Source of the DNA: Avibacterium gallinarum
GTDB taxonomy: Bacteria > Pseudomonadota > Gammaproteobacteria > Enterobacterales > Pasteurellaceae
Assembly: GCF_002921135.1 (NCBI RefSeq)
Contig: NZ_PQVJ01000001.1
Coordinates: 62,001 to 126,000, forward strand
Length of the DNA stretch: 64,000 nt
Direction of reading: 5' to 3'
A program made the translations under genes and the position numbers. Shown in pieces: positions 1 to 9,216 of this stretch. Below the pieces are notes generated by a model, which worked only from the letters and a program-made list of their open reading frames with translations, was not told the DNA's origin and ran no database searches. Position 1 is the first letter of the stretch. Each line of letters starts with the position of its first letter.

Positions 1-109
1 CTGAATCCGTTGGGTAAACAATCACCCCACCTTGTTTCAAAATATCCACCGCTTGATTAATCAAACGCGGCTGCGGATTTTCTGGATGTATATAAAAAAA
101 TTGGCTCAT
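1..109 (-). CDS. yciO: YciO-like Sua5/YrdC family protein (N-terminal fragment)
   Basis: Only the first 36 codons lie in the window; the gene runs off the left edge. The start ATG is at 107-109 on the minus strand. The translated start (Met-Ser-Gln-Phe-Phe-Tyr-Ile-His-Pro, then a Gly-Gly-Val-Ile-Val-Tyr-Pro-Thr-Asp-Ser block) matches the opening of YciO proteins, relatives of the threonylcarbamoyl-AMP synthases TsaC/Sua5. The Tyr-Pro-Thr-Asp-Ser motif is the conserved start of the YrdC-type fold that binds ATP and double-stranded RNA. YciO itself has no firmly assigned physiological role. The gene is divergent from the toxin-antitoxin pair to its right. Identity is good; function is by family only. 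Confidence 0.85.
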   Translation of the reverse strand, partial: MSQFFYIHPENPQPRLINQAVDILKQGGVIVYPTDS

Positions 110-199
110 AACCTTTATCCTGTCATCATTAACTTGGGCATTATACCGAAATTCCCCGTTGATTATAGGGTTAGGGGAAAATAAATTTACTTTTCGCTG

Positions 200-228
200 T
201 TGCCCCGATGCTATCCCTTTGTTACTAT
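200..228 (+). promoter_or_regulatory. Candidate sigma70 promoter of the toxin-antitoxin pair
   Basis: TTGCCC (200-205), a 17-bp spacer and TACTAT (223-228) lie about 28 bp before the toxin start. Each hexamer matches four of six consensus bases. This is an inference from sequence only. Confidence 0.4.
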
Positions 229-255
229 AACGCTAAAGATGACAGGAAGTTTTTA

Positions 256-636
256 ATGCGAATATTCAAGACAAAAGCATTTCACAAATTTGCTCTAAAG
301 CACGCCATCAGCGATGCGTTGTTAGTTGAAGCCATCTTGCGGGTGGAACAAGGATTAATTGATGCCGATCTTGGCAGTAATATTATCAAACAACGCATAG
401 CAAGAGCGGGACAAGGGAGAAGTGGTGGTTTTCGATCGTTTATTTTCTACCGAATTAATGAAAATCACTATTTTGTTGCAGGGATTAGCAAAAATACACA
501 AGACAACATTTCAGCACAAGAATTAGTTGCCTTGAAAGCATTGCAAAAAGAATACGCTGAGTTAATGCCAGAACAAATTGAGGCGCAAATAAAAAATGGC
601 GCCTTCATTGAAATATTATGGGAGAGAAAAAAATGA
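256..636 (+). CDS. RelE/HigB-type toxin (type II toxin-antitoxin)
   Basis: This is a 126-residue basic protein of the RelE/ParE-superfamily branch once called DUF1044. It has an early Phe-Lys-Thr-Lys-Ala-Phe segment, a Lys-Gln-Arg-Ile-Ala-Arg-Ala-Gly-Gln-Gly-Arg-Ser-Gly-Gly-Phe-Arg core and a Phe-Ile-Phe-Tyr-Arg strand. Family members are ribosome-dependent or free mRNA endonucleases that slow growth when released from antitoxin. I chose ATG 256 because AGGAAGT (243-249) sits at Shine-Dalgarno distance; an in-frame codon at 208 has no such support. The stop overlaps the next start as ATGA (633-636), so toxin and antitoxin are translationally coupled. The toxin-first order is that of higBA-like modules. 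Activity is not demonstrated. Confidence 0.85.
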   Translation: MRIFKTKAFHKFALKHAISDALLVEAILRVEQGLIDADLGSNIIKQRIARAGQGRSGGFRSFIFYRINENHYFVAGISKNTQDNISAQELVALKALQKEYAELMPEQIEAQIKNGAFIEILWERKK

Positions 637-935
637 GTGAACTACTTGCAATGATCCACGAAAATGCTTCGGATCTATACGAGGCAGGATTAATGGATAA
701 AAAAACAATGAAAAAATTTGATGAACTCTGTTTAACGCCTGTTTCACCTTTCACCCCTGAAGAAATCAAAGCCATTCGTGAAAAAGAACAGGTTTCTCAA
801 ACTGTTTTTGCCCATTATCTCAATGTGAGCAAAAATATGATTTCAGAATGGGAAAGAGGGGTGAAAAAACCCAGTGGTGCGGCACTTAAATTGTTGAATT
901 TAGTACAACGCCGCGGTATTGAAATTCTCGCTTAA
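633..935 (+). CDS. Xre-type antitoxin/autorepressor paired with the RelE-like toxin
   Basis: This is a 100-residue protein with an N-terminal helical segment (about residues 1-40) and a C-terminal helix-turn-helix of the Xre/Cro type (about 45-95: Ile-Arg-Glu-Lys-Glu-Gln-Val-Ser-Gln ... Ser-Lys-Asn-Met-Ile-Ser-Glu-Trp-Glu-Arg-Gly). The Trp-Glu-Arg-Gly-X-Lys-Lys-Pro-Ser-Gly ending of the HTH is characteristic of antitoxins that accompany DUF1044 toxins. Such proteins bind the toxin and repress their own operon. ATG 633 is preferred over ATG 618 because GGAGAG (621-626) is correctly spaced before it and the ATGA overlap couples it to the toxin. A strong terminator follows directly, so the operon has two genes. 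Confidence 0.87.
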   Translation: MSELLAMIHENASDLYEAGLMDKKTMKKFDELCLTPVSPFTPEEIKAIREKEQVSQTVFAHYLNVSKNMISEWERGVKKPSGAALKLLNLVQRRGIEILA

Positions 936-940
936 CTCAA

Positions 941-975
941 AAACGCTTTATCGAAAGATAAAGCGTTTTCTTTTT
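941..975 (+). terminator. Rho-independent terminator of the toxin-antitoxin operon
   Basis: There is a 12-bp perfect stem (941-952 pairing with 957-968) closed by a GAAA tetraloop and followed by a T-rich tract. The A-rich 5' flank may also let it serve the convergent rsmI gene. Confidence 0.85.
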
Positions 976-985
976 ACGATAAAAC

Positions 986-1828
986 TTACAAATTCTCCAA
1001 CCCAAACTGATACAACGCATTTTTCTTATAGCCATAAAGCTCTGCGACAATTGCGGCGGCTTTTTTGAGCGGGAGTTCTTTGGCGATAAGGGTTAGGGCT
1101 TTGACGGCCTCGGGGGAAAAGCTTTCTTCTTCACTGCTCACATTGCCTTCTACAATCAGTACCATTTCGCCTTTGCTGCGGTTTGGATCTTCGCTCACCC
1201 ATTGGCGTAATGCGCCAACTTCATCACAGTGAATAGTTTCCCAAGTTTTGCTCAGCTCGCGTGCTAGCACCACATAACGCTCAGCGCCGAATACCTTTTC
1301 CATATCCGCAAGGCAATCTGAAATGCGGTGGGTGGATTCATAGAAAATTAAAGTGCGGTCTTCTTTTGCGAGATTTTCCAATTTATCGCAACGGGCTTTG
1401 GATTTGGCGGGCAGAAAGCCTTCAAAGCAAAAACGATCAGATGCAATACCTGAGGCGCAAAGCCCTGCTATTGCGGCACAAGCGCCCGGAATTGGCACAA
1501 TTTTAATGCCAGCTTGGCGACATTTTCTCACCAGATGAAAGCCCGGATCGCTAATCAGTGGCGTACCAGCATCGGAAACTAAGGCGATCGTTGTTCCTTG
1601 CAATAGTTTTTCGCACAGAATATCGGCTTTTTGTTGCTCATTATGATCGTGCAAGGCAAAAAAAGGCTTTTTAATGCCGTAATGACTCAGTAATAAACCA
1701 CTATGGCGCGTATCTTCTGCGGCGACTAAATCCACTTGTTCCAACACTTGTAATGCGCGTTGGCTGATGTCTTGCAAATTGCCAATGGGCGTTGCCACGA
1801 TATATAAAATTCCAGTTAAATTGTCCAT
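986..1828 (-). CDS. rsmI: 16S rRNA (cytidine-1402 2'-O)-methyltransferase RsmI
   Basis: This 280-residue cytoplasmic enzyme transfers a methyl group from S-adenosylmethionine to the ribose 2'-OH of C1402 in 16S rRNA, tuning the decoding centre together with RsmH. It belongs to the tetrapyrrole-methylase superfamily. Visible motifs are Val-Ala-Thr-Pro-Ile-Gly-Asn-Leu (11-18), Ala-Glu-Asp-Thr-Arg-His (37-42) and [12 protein letters not shown] (85-96), the SAM-binding loop. Length is typical. It is divergent from lpoA, the arrangement found in Haemophilus and Escherichia. Confidence 0.97.
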   Translation of the reverse strand: MDNLTGILYIVATPIGNLQDISQRALQVLEQVDLVAAEDTRHSGLLLSHYGIKKPFFALHDHNEQQKADILCEKLLQGTTIALVSDAGTPLISDPGFHLVRKCRQAGIKIVPIPGACAAIAGLCASGIASDRFCFEGFLPAKSKARCDKLENLAKEDRTLIFYESTHRISDCLADMEKVFGAERYVVLARELSKTWETIHCDEVGALRQWVSEDPNRSKGEMVLIVEGNVSSEEESFSPEAVKALTLIAKELPLKKAAAIVAELYGYKKNALYQFGLENL

Positions 1829-1903
1829 TTTTACTTCTTTTATTTGATTTTAATTATTGAGATAAGTAAGATCCCCGAGATTGTTTTCAACAACGGAGTA
1901 ATT

Positions 1904-3628
1904 ATGACTATTCTATTACAACGCATTAATTTAAAAAATCGATTAATGCCTTTTTTATTTGCATTGGTCTTGGCGGGCTGTACTAATTTATTAGGTAACA
2001 GCTTTACAAATGTGCTGAAAAACGATGCAAATGCCAGTTCGGAATATTACATCAATCAAATTCAACGTACACAAAATCTTGAAGATCAACAAACCTATAA
2101 ATTGCTTGCTGCGCGTGTGTTAGTGCGTGAGAATAAAATTCCGCAAGCGCAAGCAATGTTAGCAGAATTAAATGATCTAAATGAAGAACAGCTGCTTGAT
2201 AAAGCTATCATTGAGGCGCATATCGCTGCTGTGAAAGGCAATAATAAAGCCGCTGACACACGCTTAAAAGCGATCGATCTTGCTTTATTAAGCCCTTCGC
2301 AAAAAGCACGTTACTATGAAGTGGTTGCGCGCGTAGCAAAAAATCGTAATCAAATTATGAATGCCGTAAAAGCACGTATTCAGATTGATTCCTTATTAAC
2401 CGACACGCAAAGAAAACAAGAAAATAATGACCGCACTTGGGCATTATTACGCAATGCAAACCGTGGTTTAATCAACAACACATCGGCGGAAGGCAGTGCT
2501 GCTTTAGGTGGCTGGTTAGCATTAACTAAAGCCTACAACGATAACTTAAATCACCCAGCTCAATTAAGCCAAGCCTTACAAAGCTGGAAAGCGGCTTATC
2601 CAAGACATAGCGCCAGTTATCTTTTCCCAACGGAATTACAAGGGCTATTTAACTTCCAACAAACGCAGTTAAACCAAGTTGCCCTACTTCTACCATTAAG
2701 TGGTGATGCGCAGATCATTGGTAGCACCATTAAGCGTGGTTTTGATGATGCAAGAGGCGGTTCAGACATTCAAGTGAAAGTGTTTGATACCCTTGCTACG
2801 CCAGTGGAAAGCATCATTGAGAAAGCGAAACTTGAAGGAATTAGTACCGTTGTGGGTCCATTATTAAAGCAAAATGTGGATAAATTGACTAACCGCCCTG
2901 ATTTATTACAAGGGCTAAATGTACTTACCTTAAACTCAACAGCAAATTCTCGTGCTATTGGTCAGCTTTGCTATTACGGCTTAGCCCCTGAAGATGAAGC
3001 AGAATCTGCGGCAAATCGTATTTGGGATCAAGGTATTCAAAATCCATTTATTATTGTGCCGCAAAGCGATCTCGGTCGCCGCACCGCTTCTGCATTTAAC
3101 ACTCGCTGGCAGCAGCTTTCAGGTACAGACGCCAATATCAAATTCTACAATAATGCTGATGACATCACTTACACGCTACAATCAGGCTTAAACCAAAATA
3201 TTCAAGCCTTATATATTGTGGCAACAAACAATCAGCTTAGTGATATTAAAATGGCGATTGATAACAGCAATATTAACTTGAAATTATTTGCAAGTTCACG
3301 CAGCAATTCATCAAATAATACGCCTGAATATCGCTTATTAATGAATGGCTTAGAATTTAGCGATATTCCATTCTTTAAAGATGTAGATTCTGCACAATAC
3401 AAAAAAGTCGCAGGCTTTACCAATGGGGATTATTCCTTAATGCGTTTATATGCAATGGGCGCAGATGCGTGGTTATTGATCAATCAATTCAATGAGTTAC
3501 GCCAAGTTCCTGGCTTCAATATTAACGGTTTAACTGGTAAATTAAGCGCTGGTCCGAATTGCAATATCGAACGTGATATGACGTGGTATCAATACCAAAA
3601 TGCGTCAGTGGAAGTATTAAGCAATTAA
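1904..3628 (+). CDS. lpoA: Penicillin-binding protein activator LpoA (outer-membrane lipoprotein)
   Basis: This 574-residue lipoprotein sits in the outer membrane, reaches through the periplasm and stimulates the transpeptidase of PBP1A. The start ATG 1904 follows CGGAGT (1894-1899) and gives a lipoprotein signal with lipobox Leu-Ala-Gly-Cys (Cys26); a longer frame from 1844 would bury the signal peptide. The N-terminal half is helical and TPR-like. The C-terminal half, from the segment Val-Ala-Leu-Leu-Leu-Pro-Leu-Ser-Gly, is a periplasmic-binding-protein-like domain. Its length agrees with the Haemophilus protein. It leads the conserved lpoA-yraN-diaA-dolP cluster, with one base between its stop and yraN. 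Confidence 0.96.
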   Translation: MTILLQRINLKNRLMPFLFALVLAGCTNLLGNSFTNVLKNDANASSEYYINQIQRTQNLEDQQTYKLLAARVLVRENKIPQAQAMLAELNDLNEEQLLDKAIIEAHIAAVKGNNKAADTRLKAIDLALLSPSQKARYYEVVARVAKNRNQIMNAVKARIQIDSLLTDTQRKQENNDRTWALLRNANRGLINNTSAEGSAALGGWLALTKAYNDNLNHPAQLSQALQSWKAAYPRHSASYLFPTELQGLFNFQQTQLNQVALLLPLSGDAQIIGSTIKRGFDDARGGSDIQVKVFDTLATPVESIIEKAKLEGISTVVGPLLKQNVDKLTNRPDLLQGLNVLTLNSTANSRAIGQLCYYGLAPEDEAESAANRIWDQGIQNPFIIVPQSDLGRRTASAFNTRWQQLSGTDANIKFYNNADDITYTLQSGLNQNIQALYIVATNNQLSDIKMAIDNSNINLKLFASSRSNSSNNTPEYRLLMNGLEFSDIPFFKDVDSAQYKKVAGFTNGDYSLMRLYAMGADAWLLINQFNELRQVPGFNINGLTGKLSAGPNCNIERDMTWYQYQNASVEVLSN

Positions 3629-3629
3629 T

Positions 3630-3992
3630 ATGTTTAAATCCAAACGTCAGCAAGGGGCGAGCTTTGAGCAACAAGCTCGCCTTTTTTTGCAATCTAAAGG
3701 GCTAAAATTTATTGCCGCCAACCAGCATTTTAAATGTGGTGAACTGGATTTAATTATGCAAGATGGCGAAACTATTGTTTTTGTTGAAGTGCGGCAAAGA
3801 AAAAATGATTTTTTTGGTTCTGCCGTGGAAAGTGTAGATTGGCAAAAACAGCAAAAATGGCTAGATGCCGCCAATATGTGGCTGGCAAAACAAGATTGCA
3901 GCCTAGAAGATACCGATTGCCGTTTTGACTTAGTAGCATTTGGTAATACAATACAAGACTTACAGTGGATTCCTAATTTTCTTGATGAATAA
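3630..3992 (+). CDS. yraN: YraN family protein (UPF0102, endonuclease-like fold)
   Basis: This 120-residue cytoplasmic protein belongs to the UPF0102 family. The pattern Gly-Glu-Leu-Asp-Leu-Ile (37-42) followed by Phe-Val-Glu-Val-Arg (51-55) reproduces the Asp...Glu-X-(Lys/Arg) metal-binding arrangement of restriction-endonuclease and Holliday-junction-resolvase folds, here with Arg in the last position. The true substrate is not established for the family. It starts one base after the lpoA stop and is followed by diaA, as in other gammaproteobacteria. Confidence 0.95.
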   Translation: MFKSKRQQGASFEQQARLFLQSKGLKFIAANQHFKCGELDLIMQDGETIVFVEVRQRKNDFFGSAVESVDWQKQQKWLDAANMWLAKQDCSLEDTDCRFDLVAFGNTIQDLQWIPNFLDE

Positions 3993-4007
3993 GCCTGATA
4001 AATCACA

Positions 4008-4592
4008 ATGTTAGATAAAATAAAAGATCTTTACAGCGAAAGCATACAAACCCAGATTTCTGCTTCGAGCTTATTGCCTAATGCCATTTTTCAAGCGGTA
4101 CAAAACATTGTCGCCTGCCTATTGCGTGGCAATAAAATTATCGTCTGTGGGCAAGGACGATCTTACGCCAATGCGCAGTTTCTGGTGGCGAATTTACTCA
4201 ATCGCTATGAGCTAGAAAGACCGAGCTTTCCTTCCGTGTTATTAAGCTTGGATAACGCCATTGGATCAGCAATTATTGCCGATCGCCCCAAGCAACAATT
4301 CTACCAACGCCAATTCAACGCAGTGGCACAACAAGGAGATCTGCTGGTGGTATTTTCCCCTTTTGGCAATGAAGAAATGGTGCTAGAAACGATTAATTCC
4401 GCACTAAATAAAGAAATTAGTGTCATAGCATTAACAGGCGCGAATAATGATCATATTCAAGGCTTTCTCACCGAACAGGATTTGGAAATCACTGCCCCAA
4501 CGGTAAAAGAAAGCCGTATTTTGGAACATCACCTATTTATTATTAATACGATTTGTGAGTTAATTGATCATTCTCTTTTTTCTCATTCATAG
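4008..4592 (+). CDS. diaA: DnaA initiator-associating protein DiaA
   Basis: This 194-residue SIS-domain protein is related to phosphoheptose isomerase GmhA. In E. coli, DiaA forms homotetramers that bind several DnaA molecules and promote ordered assembly at oriC. The sequence shows the SIS motif Gly-Asn-Lys-Ile-Ile-Val-Cys-Gly-Gln-Gly-Arg-Ser near residue 45 and Val-Val-Phe-Ser-Pro-Phe-Gly-Asn-Glu near 110. The position between yraN and dolP separates it from gmhA, which has the same fold; that assignment rests on context plus similarity. Confidence 0.94.
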   Translation: MLDKIKDLYSESIQTQISASSLLPNAIFQAVQNIVACLLRGNKIIVCGQGRSYANAQFLVANLLNRYELERPSFPSVLLSLDNAIGSAIIADRPKQQFYQRQFNAVAQQGDLLVVFSPFGNEEMVLETINSALNKEISVIALTGANNDHIQGFLTEQDLEITAPTVKESRILEHHLFIINTICELIDHSLFSHS

Positions 4593-4631
4593 ATCTCAAC
4601 CCTTTATAGATAATCAAAAGGAGTACAACTA

Positions 4632-5225
4632 ATGAAAACAAGGAATTTAAAAAAATTAGCCCTTATCCTCGGCACTGCATTTGTTCTACAAGGCTGTGTT
4701 AGCGCCACAGTGGCAGGCATTGTTGGGGCAACAGCCGTTGCAACCAAAGTCGCCACCGATCCAAGAACAGTGGGAACACAGGTTGATGACGAAACCCTTG
4801 AAGAAAAAGTTTTACACGCCATTAATAAAGATCAACAACTGGATAGCGAAGCTCGAATCAATGTGGTTTCATATAGCGGAAGAATCTTACTTATCGGGCA
4901 AGTACCAAATGAAAGTTTAAAAGAAATTGCCACAGGGCTTGCGAAAGGTGTCGATAACGTTTCCGAAGTTTATAACGAACTACGTGTCGGCTCACCAATC
5001 TCCCTTGGGCAAATCAGCAAAGACAGTTGGATCACAACACAAATTAAATCCAAGCTCTTCGTTAATTCAGGAGTGAAATCAACAGATGTAAAAGTGATCA
5101 CCGAAAATGGTGAAGTGTTCCTAATGGGCAACCTCACCCAACAACAAGCCGATGCCGCAGCAGAAGTCGCCCGTAATGTTTCAGGCGTGATAAAAGTGGT
5201 GAAAGTGTTTAAATACTTGAATTAA
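4632..5225 (+). CDS. dolP: Division/outer-membrane stress lipoprotein DolP (YraP), two BON domains
   Basis: This 197-residue outer-membrane lipoprotein is preceded by AAAAGGAG. The signal peptide ends in lipobox Leu-Gln-Gly-Cys (Cys22). Two BON domains follow, roughly residues 50-115 (Ala-Ile-Asn-Lys-Asp-Gln ... Val-Pro-Asn-Glu) and 125-195 (Trp-Ile-Thr-Thr-Gln-Ile-Lys-Ser-Lys-Leu ... Leu-Met-Gly-Asn-Leu). DolP binds anionic phospholipids, supports outer-membrane integrity and septal amidase activation, and in E. coli belongs to the sigmaE regulon. I did not find a convincing sigmaE promoter here. It is the last gene of the cluster, ending at a USS dyad. Confidence 0.95.
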   Translation: MKTRNLKKLALILGTAFVLQGCVSATVAGIVGATAVATKVATDPRTVGTQVDDETLEEKVLHAINKDQQLDSEARINVVSYSGRILLIGQVPNESLKEIATGLAKGVDNVSEVYNELRVGSPISLGQISKDSWITTQIKSKLFVNSGVKSTDVKVITENGEVFLMGNLTQQQADAAAEVARNVSGVIKVVKVFKYLN

Positions 5226-5234
5226 TCTAATAAT

Positions 5235-5298
5235 AAGTGCGGTGCTTTTTTGTAATATTTTCTTAAAATAAAAAATATCTAAAAAAAGCACCGCACTT
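5235..5298. terminator. Inverted USS pair, bidirectional terminator between dolP and oppF
   Basis: AAGTGCGGT at 5235-5243 and ACCGCACTT at 5290-5298 form the arms, extended by GCTTTTTT/AAAAAAGC. The convergent genes dolP and oppF both end here. Confidence 0.7.
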
Positions 5299-5314
5299 TA
5301 TTTTTAACTTTTGC

Positions 5315-6292
5315 TCAAACCTTAAAACAAGCCACTAAATGCTGTTCATTTCCTTCCAAGCGTGGTTTGCTGAGTGTACATTCTGTGTCTGCAATGGGAC
5401 AACGAGTACGGAACACGCAGCCTGATGGCGGATTGATTGGCGATGGGAGATCCCCTTCTAGTAGCTGAATTTTTTTACCGCGTTCCAAATCAGGATCAGG
5501 AATTGGCACGGCCGACATCAGGGCTTTGGTGTAAGGGTGTTTGGTTTCGTGGTATACCTTATCATAAGTGCCAAGCTCTACCGCATTGCCCAAATACATC
5601 ACCAAAACGCGATCAGAAATATGTTTCACCACCGCTAAATCGTGTGCGATGAAAATTAGCGATAATCCCATTTCTTTCTGCAATGATTTAAGCAAGTTTA
5701 CCACCTGCGCTTGAATGGATACATCAAGAGCTGAAACAGGTTCATCACAAATGATCAGTTTGGGTTCAATGATCAACGCACGCGCAATGCCGATACGTTG
5801 GCATTGTCCGCCTGAAAATTCGTGCGGATAGCGGTTGATCAAATTTGGCAATAAGCCCACTTTTAGCATCATTGCTTGCACACGATCTTTGACTTCTTGT
5901 GCCGATAAATGGGGAAAATAAATTTTCAGTGGTTCAGCAATAATATTTCCAATGGTCATTCGCGGATTGAGTGATGCCAAGGGATCTTGGAAAATCATTT
6001 GAATATCTTTGCGTGTGTCGTGCCACTGCTTTTCTGATTGCTGACTGAGATCTTTACCTAACCATAAAATATTGCCGCTAGCGGATTTCACTAAGCCAAT
6101 AATGGAACGGGCAAGGGTGGATTTTCCGCAGCCAGACTCCCCTACCACGCCCAAGGTTTCTCCCTCATATAATTTAAAGGAAACGTGGTTTACTGCGTGC
6201 AAGGTTTGTTTTTTCTTAAATAAAAAACCTTCGTTGCTTTGCACTTTGAAATGTACGCTCAGATCTTCAACTTCTAATAATAATTTTTTCAT
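5315..6292 (-). CDS. oppF: Oligopeptide ABC transporter ATP-binding protein OppF
   Basis: This 325-residue cytoplasmic ATPase is one of the two motor subunits of the Opp peptide importer. It has a Walker A motif Gly-Glu-Ser-Gly-Cys-Gly-Lys-Ser-Thr (51-59), signature Phe-Ser-Gly-Gly-Gln, Walker B Leu-Ile-Ile-Cys-Asp-Glu-Pro, and the C-terminal oligopeptide/dipeptide-transporter extension with Cys-Val-Phe-Arg-Thr-Arg-Cys-Pro and further cysteines that in relatives bind an iron-sulphur cluster. It is the last gene of oppABCDF, one base from oppD. Confidence 0.96.
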   Translation of the reverse strand: MKKLLLEVEDLSVHFKVQSNEGFLFKKKQTLHAVNHVSFKLYEGETLGVVGESGCGKSTLARSIIGLVKSASGNILWLGKDLSQQSEKQWHDTRKDIQMIFQDPLASLNPRMTIGNIIAEPLKIYFPHLSAQEVKDRVQAMMLKVGLLPNLINRYPHEFSGGQCQRIGIARALIIEPKLIICDEPVSALDVSIQAQVVNLLKSLQKEMGLSLIFIAHDLAVVKHISDRVLVMYLGNAVELGTYDKVYHETKHPYTKALMSAVPIPDPDLERGKKIQLLEGDLPSPINPPSGCVFRTRCPIADTECTLSKPRLEGNEQHLVACFKV

Positions 6293-6293
6293 C

Positions 6294-7283
6294 TTAATTC
6301 CCCCTTACCAGCTGGCTTGGCTCAATAAAACAAGCACGCAAGCGGTTTGGTGAAAATTCCTCCAATGGCGGGCTGTTTTGGCATTGTTCCGTTGCAAATT
6401 GACAACGTGGGCTAAACGGACAGCCTGTTGGCAAATGCAATAAATTAGGTGGATTGCCGGGAATGGTTAAAAGTTTATCTTCTTCAGAATCCAAACGTGG
6501 CACGGCGTTGATCAACCCAATGGAATAAGGGTGAGTTGGCTGATAGAAAATATCTTTCGCTGAGCCATATTCCATCGTTCTTCCCGCATACATCACCAGC
6601 ACCTGATCGCAGCTACCAGCCACCACGCCAAGATCGTGCGTAATCATAATAATTGCTGTATTAAACTCGTGTTTTAACTCATTTAATAGGGTCATAATCT
6701 GCGCTTGAACGGTTACGTCTAAGGCTGTGGTTGGTTCATCAGCAATCAATAATTTTGGACGACATAATAATGCCATTGCAATCATTACACGCTGACGCAT
6801 ACCGCCAGAAAATTCGTGCGGATACATTGCCATTCGCTTGCGTGCTTCGGGCATTTTCACCGCATCTAACATTTTCACGGATTCTTCAAAGGCCTGTTTG
6901 TAATCATAGCCTTTATGTAGCACCAGCACTTCCGTGAGCTGTTCACCAATTTTCATATAAGGATTAAGCGAGGTCATTGGATCTTGGAAAATCATCGCAA
7001 TTTGCTCCGCTCTTAGGCGGTTTAATTGTGAGGGCGATAAACCTAAAATCTCTTCGCCATTAAAGCGTGCTGATCCTGAAGTTCTGCCGTTATCCGCCAA
7101 TAATCCCATTAAGGCAAACGCGGTTTGCGATTTGCCTGAGCCTGACTCCCCTACAATGCCTAGGGTTTCCCCTGCGTTGAGGGTAAAAGTTAAATTATTC
7201 ACCGCAGTAACCTCGCCGTCAGGCGTTTTAAAGGTTACTCTTAAATCTTGAACATCAAGGAGAGGGTGTTTTTCGTTTTTCAT
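6294..7283 (-). CDS. oppD: Oligopeptide ABC transporter ATP-binding protein OppD
   Basis: This 329-residue partner of OppF has Walker A Gly-Glu-Ser-Gly-Ser-Gly-Lys-Ser (45-52), signature Phe-Ser-Gly-Gly-Met-Arg-Gln, and Walker B [12 protein letters not shown]. A C-terminal extension carries Gly-Cys-Pro-Phe-Ser-Pro-Arg-Cys typical of peptide-transporter ATPases. OppD and OppF form a heterodimer that drives OppBC. The start is preceded by AAGGTGAG-like sequence and the spacing to oppC is nine bases. Confidence 0.96.
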   Translation of the reverse strand: MKNEKHPLLDVQDLRVTFKTPDGEVTAVNNLTFTLNAGETLGIVGESGSGKSQTAFALMGLLADNGRTSGSARFNGEEILGLSPSQLNRLRAEQIAMIFQDPMTSLNPYMKIGEQLTEVLVLHKGYDYKQAFEESVKMLDAVKMPEARKRMAMYPHEFSGGMRQRVMIAMALLCRPKLLIADEPTTALDVTVQAQIMTLLNELKHEFNTAIIMITHDLGVVAGSCDQVLVMYAGRTMEYGSAKDIFYQPTHPYSIGLINAVPRLDSEEDKLLTIPGNPPNLLHLPTGCPFSPRCQFATEQCQNSPPLEEFSPNRLRACFIEPSQLVRGN

Positions 7284-7292
7284 TTTCTCACC

Positions 7293-8204
7293 TTATCGAT
7301 CTTTCGGATCAAGCGCATCACGCAAGCCATCACCAATAAAATTAAAACAAAATAGGGTTACCACAAGGAACAATGCGGGGAAAATAAGTAACCACGGTGT
7401 GGCTTCCATTGATTTTGCGCCATCATTTAATAAAGCGCCCCAGCTACTAAGTGGCTCTTGTGTACCTAATCCTAAGAAACTTAAAAAAGACTCAAACAAG
7501 ATCATTCCCGGCACAAGCAAAGAAGCATAAACCACCACAACACCTAGCACGTTCGGCACAATGTGTCGCCATACAATTTGACGTGGCGAAACGCCACAAA
7601 CAATGGCTGCTTCAATAAATTCTTTACGCTTAAGACTTAGGGTTTGACCACGCACGATACGCGCCATATCTAGCCAAGACACCATTCCGATTGCCACGAA
7701 AATAAGCAAAATGTTTTGCCCAAAGAACGTGACTAATAGGATCACAAAGAACATAAACGGGAAAGAATATAAGATCTCTAAAATACGCATTAAAATCGCA
7801 TCGGTTTTGCCGCCCACATAGCCTGCGGTTGCGCCATAAAGCGTGCCAACTAAAACGGCGATAAACGCCCCTGCGATCCCAACTAATAAGGAAATACGTC
7901 CACCAATGGCAAGACGAACCAGAAGATCTCGCCCTAAGCCGTCTGTGCCTAAATAGTGCATTGATTCAAAATCTGGCGGTGAAGACATCATTGCCCAATC
8001 TGTATCATCATAGCTAAAGGGCATCAACATTGGTGCAAAGGTTACAAACAGCAAAATGAGAAACAACACGAAAAGGCTCACCACCGCCGCTTTATTGCGG
8101 AAAAAACGGCGTCTGGCATCTTGCCATAAACTACGCCCTTCGACTTTGTCTAATTGCTCCCCCAATTTTTCCATTAGTGCTTGATTTTCTTTTGTTTTTA
8201 TCAT
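7293..8204 (-). CDS. oppC: Oligopeptide ABC transporter permease OppC
   Basis: This 303-residue inner-membrane permease has an N-terminal cytoplasmic segment (Glu-Gly-Arg-Ser-Leu-Trp-Gln-Asp-Ala-Arg-Arg-Arg) typical of OppC and about six membrane spans. The permease loop Glu-Ala-Ala-X-X-X-Gly-Val-Ser-X-X-X-Ile-X-X-X-His-Ile-X-Pro-Asn contacts the ATPases. The frame stays open to 8240, but ATG 8204 has GGAG eight bases upstream and aligns with OppC starts. That choice also removes the overlap with oppB. Confidence 0.95.
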   Translation of the reverse strand: MIKTKENQALMEKLGEQLDKVEGRSLWQDARRRFFRNKAAVVSLFVLFLILLFVTFAPMLMPFSYDDTDWAMMSSPPDFESMHYLGTDGLGRDLLVRLAIGGRISLLVGIAGAFIAVLVGTLYGATAGYVGGKTDAILMRILEILYSFPFMFFVILLVTFFGQNILLIFVAIGMVSWLDMARIVRGQTLSLKRKEFIEAAIVCGVSPRQIVWRHIVPNVLGVVVVYASLLVPGMILFESFLSFLGLGTQEPLSSWGALLNDGAKSMEATPWLLIFPALFLVVTLFCFNFIGDGLRDALDPKDR

Positions 8205-8217
8205 TGTCTGCACTCCA

Positions 8218-9138
8218 TTAATAACGAATTTTCGGGTCAATCACGGCATAAAGAATATCTACAATGGCATTGAACACAATGGTTAATGTGCCAACCAAAA
8301 TAGTTAAACTTAGCACTAAGGAATAATCACGATTTAGCGCACCATTCACGAAAAGCTGCCCAATTCCTGGTAACACGAAAATACTTTCAATCACCATAGA
8401 GCCAGTAATAATTCCCACAAAAGCAGGCCCCATATAAGAAATGACAGGCAATAGCGCAGGGCGTAACGCGTGTTTCAAAATAATTCGCGACATTGGCAGC
8501 CCTTTTGCTTTCGCCGTGCGAATAAAATTAGAATGTAAGACTTCGATCATTGAGCTACGCATAATCCGCGCAATGCTAGCAATATAAGAAAGGGAAAGGG
8601 CAATCATTGGTAAAATCATATTGGTTAGCTGCCCGCCTTCCCAACCGCCTGATGGCAGCCATTTTAAGGTAATAGAAAAAATCAGCACCAACAACGGGGC
8701 GACCACAAAACTGGGGACAACAATTCCCGTCATCGCAAAGGTCATTATCAAATAATCTAGCCACTTATTTTGTTTCAACGCGGCGATAACGCCTGCGGAA
8801 ATCCCGCATACTAAAGCAATTAAAAAGGCTGAAAACCCTAATTTTAACGATACAGGGAAAGATTGCGCGACAAGCTGGTTTACGCTGTAATCTTTATATT
8901 TGAACGAAGGCCCGAAATCACCATGTGCCAAATCTTTCAAGTAAATGCCATATTGCACCATTAATGGCTCATTCAAATGATATTTTGCTTCAATATTAGC
9001 GATGACTTCTGGTGGGTAATTTTTTTCACTGGAAAATGGACTCCCCGGGGCAAGTCGCATCATAAAAAAAGAAACGGTGATTAAAATAAATAAGGTTGGG
9101 ATCGCCTCTAAAATACGGCGAAAAATTAATTTAAGCAT
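8218..9138 (-). CDS. oppB: Oligopeptide ABC transporter permease OppB
   Basis: This 306-residue inner-membrane permease begins Met-Leu-Lys-Leu-Ile-Phe-Arg-Arg-Ile-Leu-Glu-Ala-Ile-Pro-Thr-Leu. It has six predicted spans, the family pattern Met-Arg-Leu-Ala-Pro-Gly-X-Pro-Phe in the first external loop, and the ATPase-contact loop Arg-Thr-Ala-Lys-Ala-Lys-Gly-Leu-Pro. It pairs with OppC to form the channel for short peptides delivered by OppA. Confidence 0.96.
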   Translation of the reverse strand: MLKLIFRRILEAIPTLFILITVSFFMMRLAPGSPFSSEKNYPPEVIANIEAKYHLNEPLMVQYGIYLKDLAHGDFGPSFKYKDYSVNQLVAQSFPVSLKLGFSAFLIALVCGISAGVIAALKQNKWLDYLIMTFAMTGIVVPSFVVAPLLVLIFSITLKWLPSGGWEGGQLTNMILPMIALSLSYIASIARIMRSSMIEVLHSNFIRTAKAKGLPMSRIILKHALRPALLPVISYMGPAFVGIITGSMVIESIFVLPGIGQLFVNGALNRDYSLVLSLTILVGTLTIVFNAIVDILYAVIDPKIRY

Positions 9139-9173
9139 AAAATTATTCCCACAAAAAAAATTTAGAAAAAAAC

Positions 9174-9208
9174 ACCCGCACTTTCCTTAAAATGCCAAAA
9201 GTGCGGGT
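9174..9208 (-). terminator. Intercistronic stem-loop between oppA and oppB
   Basis: An 11-bp inverted repeat (9174-9184 with 9198-9208, core CCCGCACTTT) is built from a variant USS ending in GGG instead of GGT. On the minus strand a T-rich tract follows. It probably gives partial termination and stabilises oppA mRNA, so the binding protein outnumbers the permease; that is inference. Confidence 0.6.
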
Positions 9209-9216
9209 AAAAAAGA

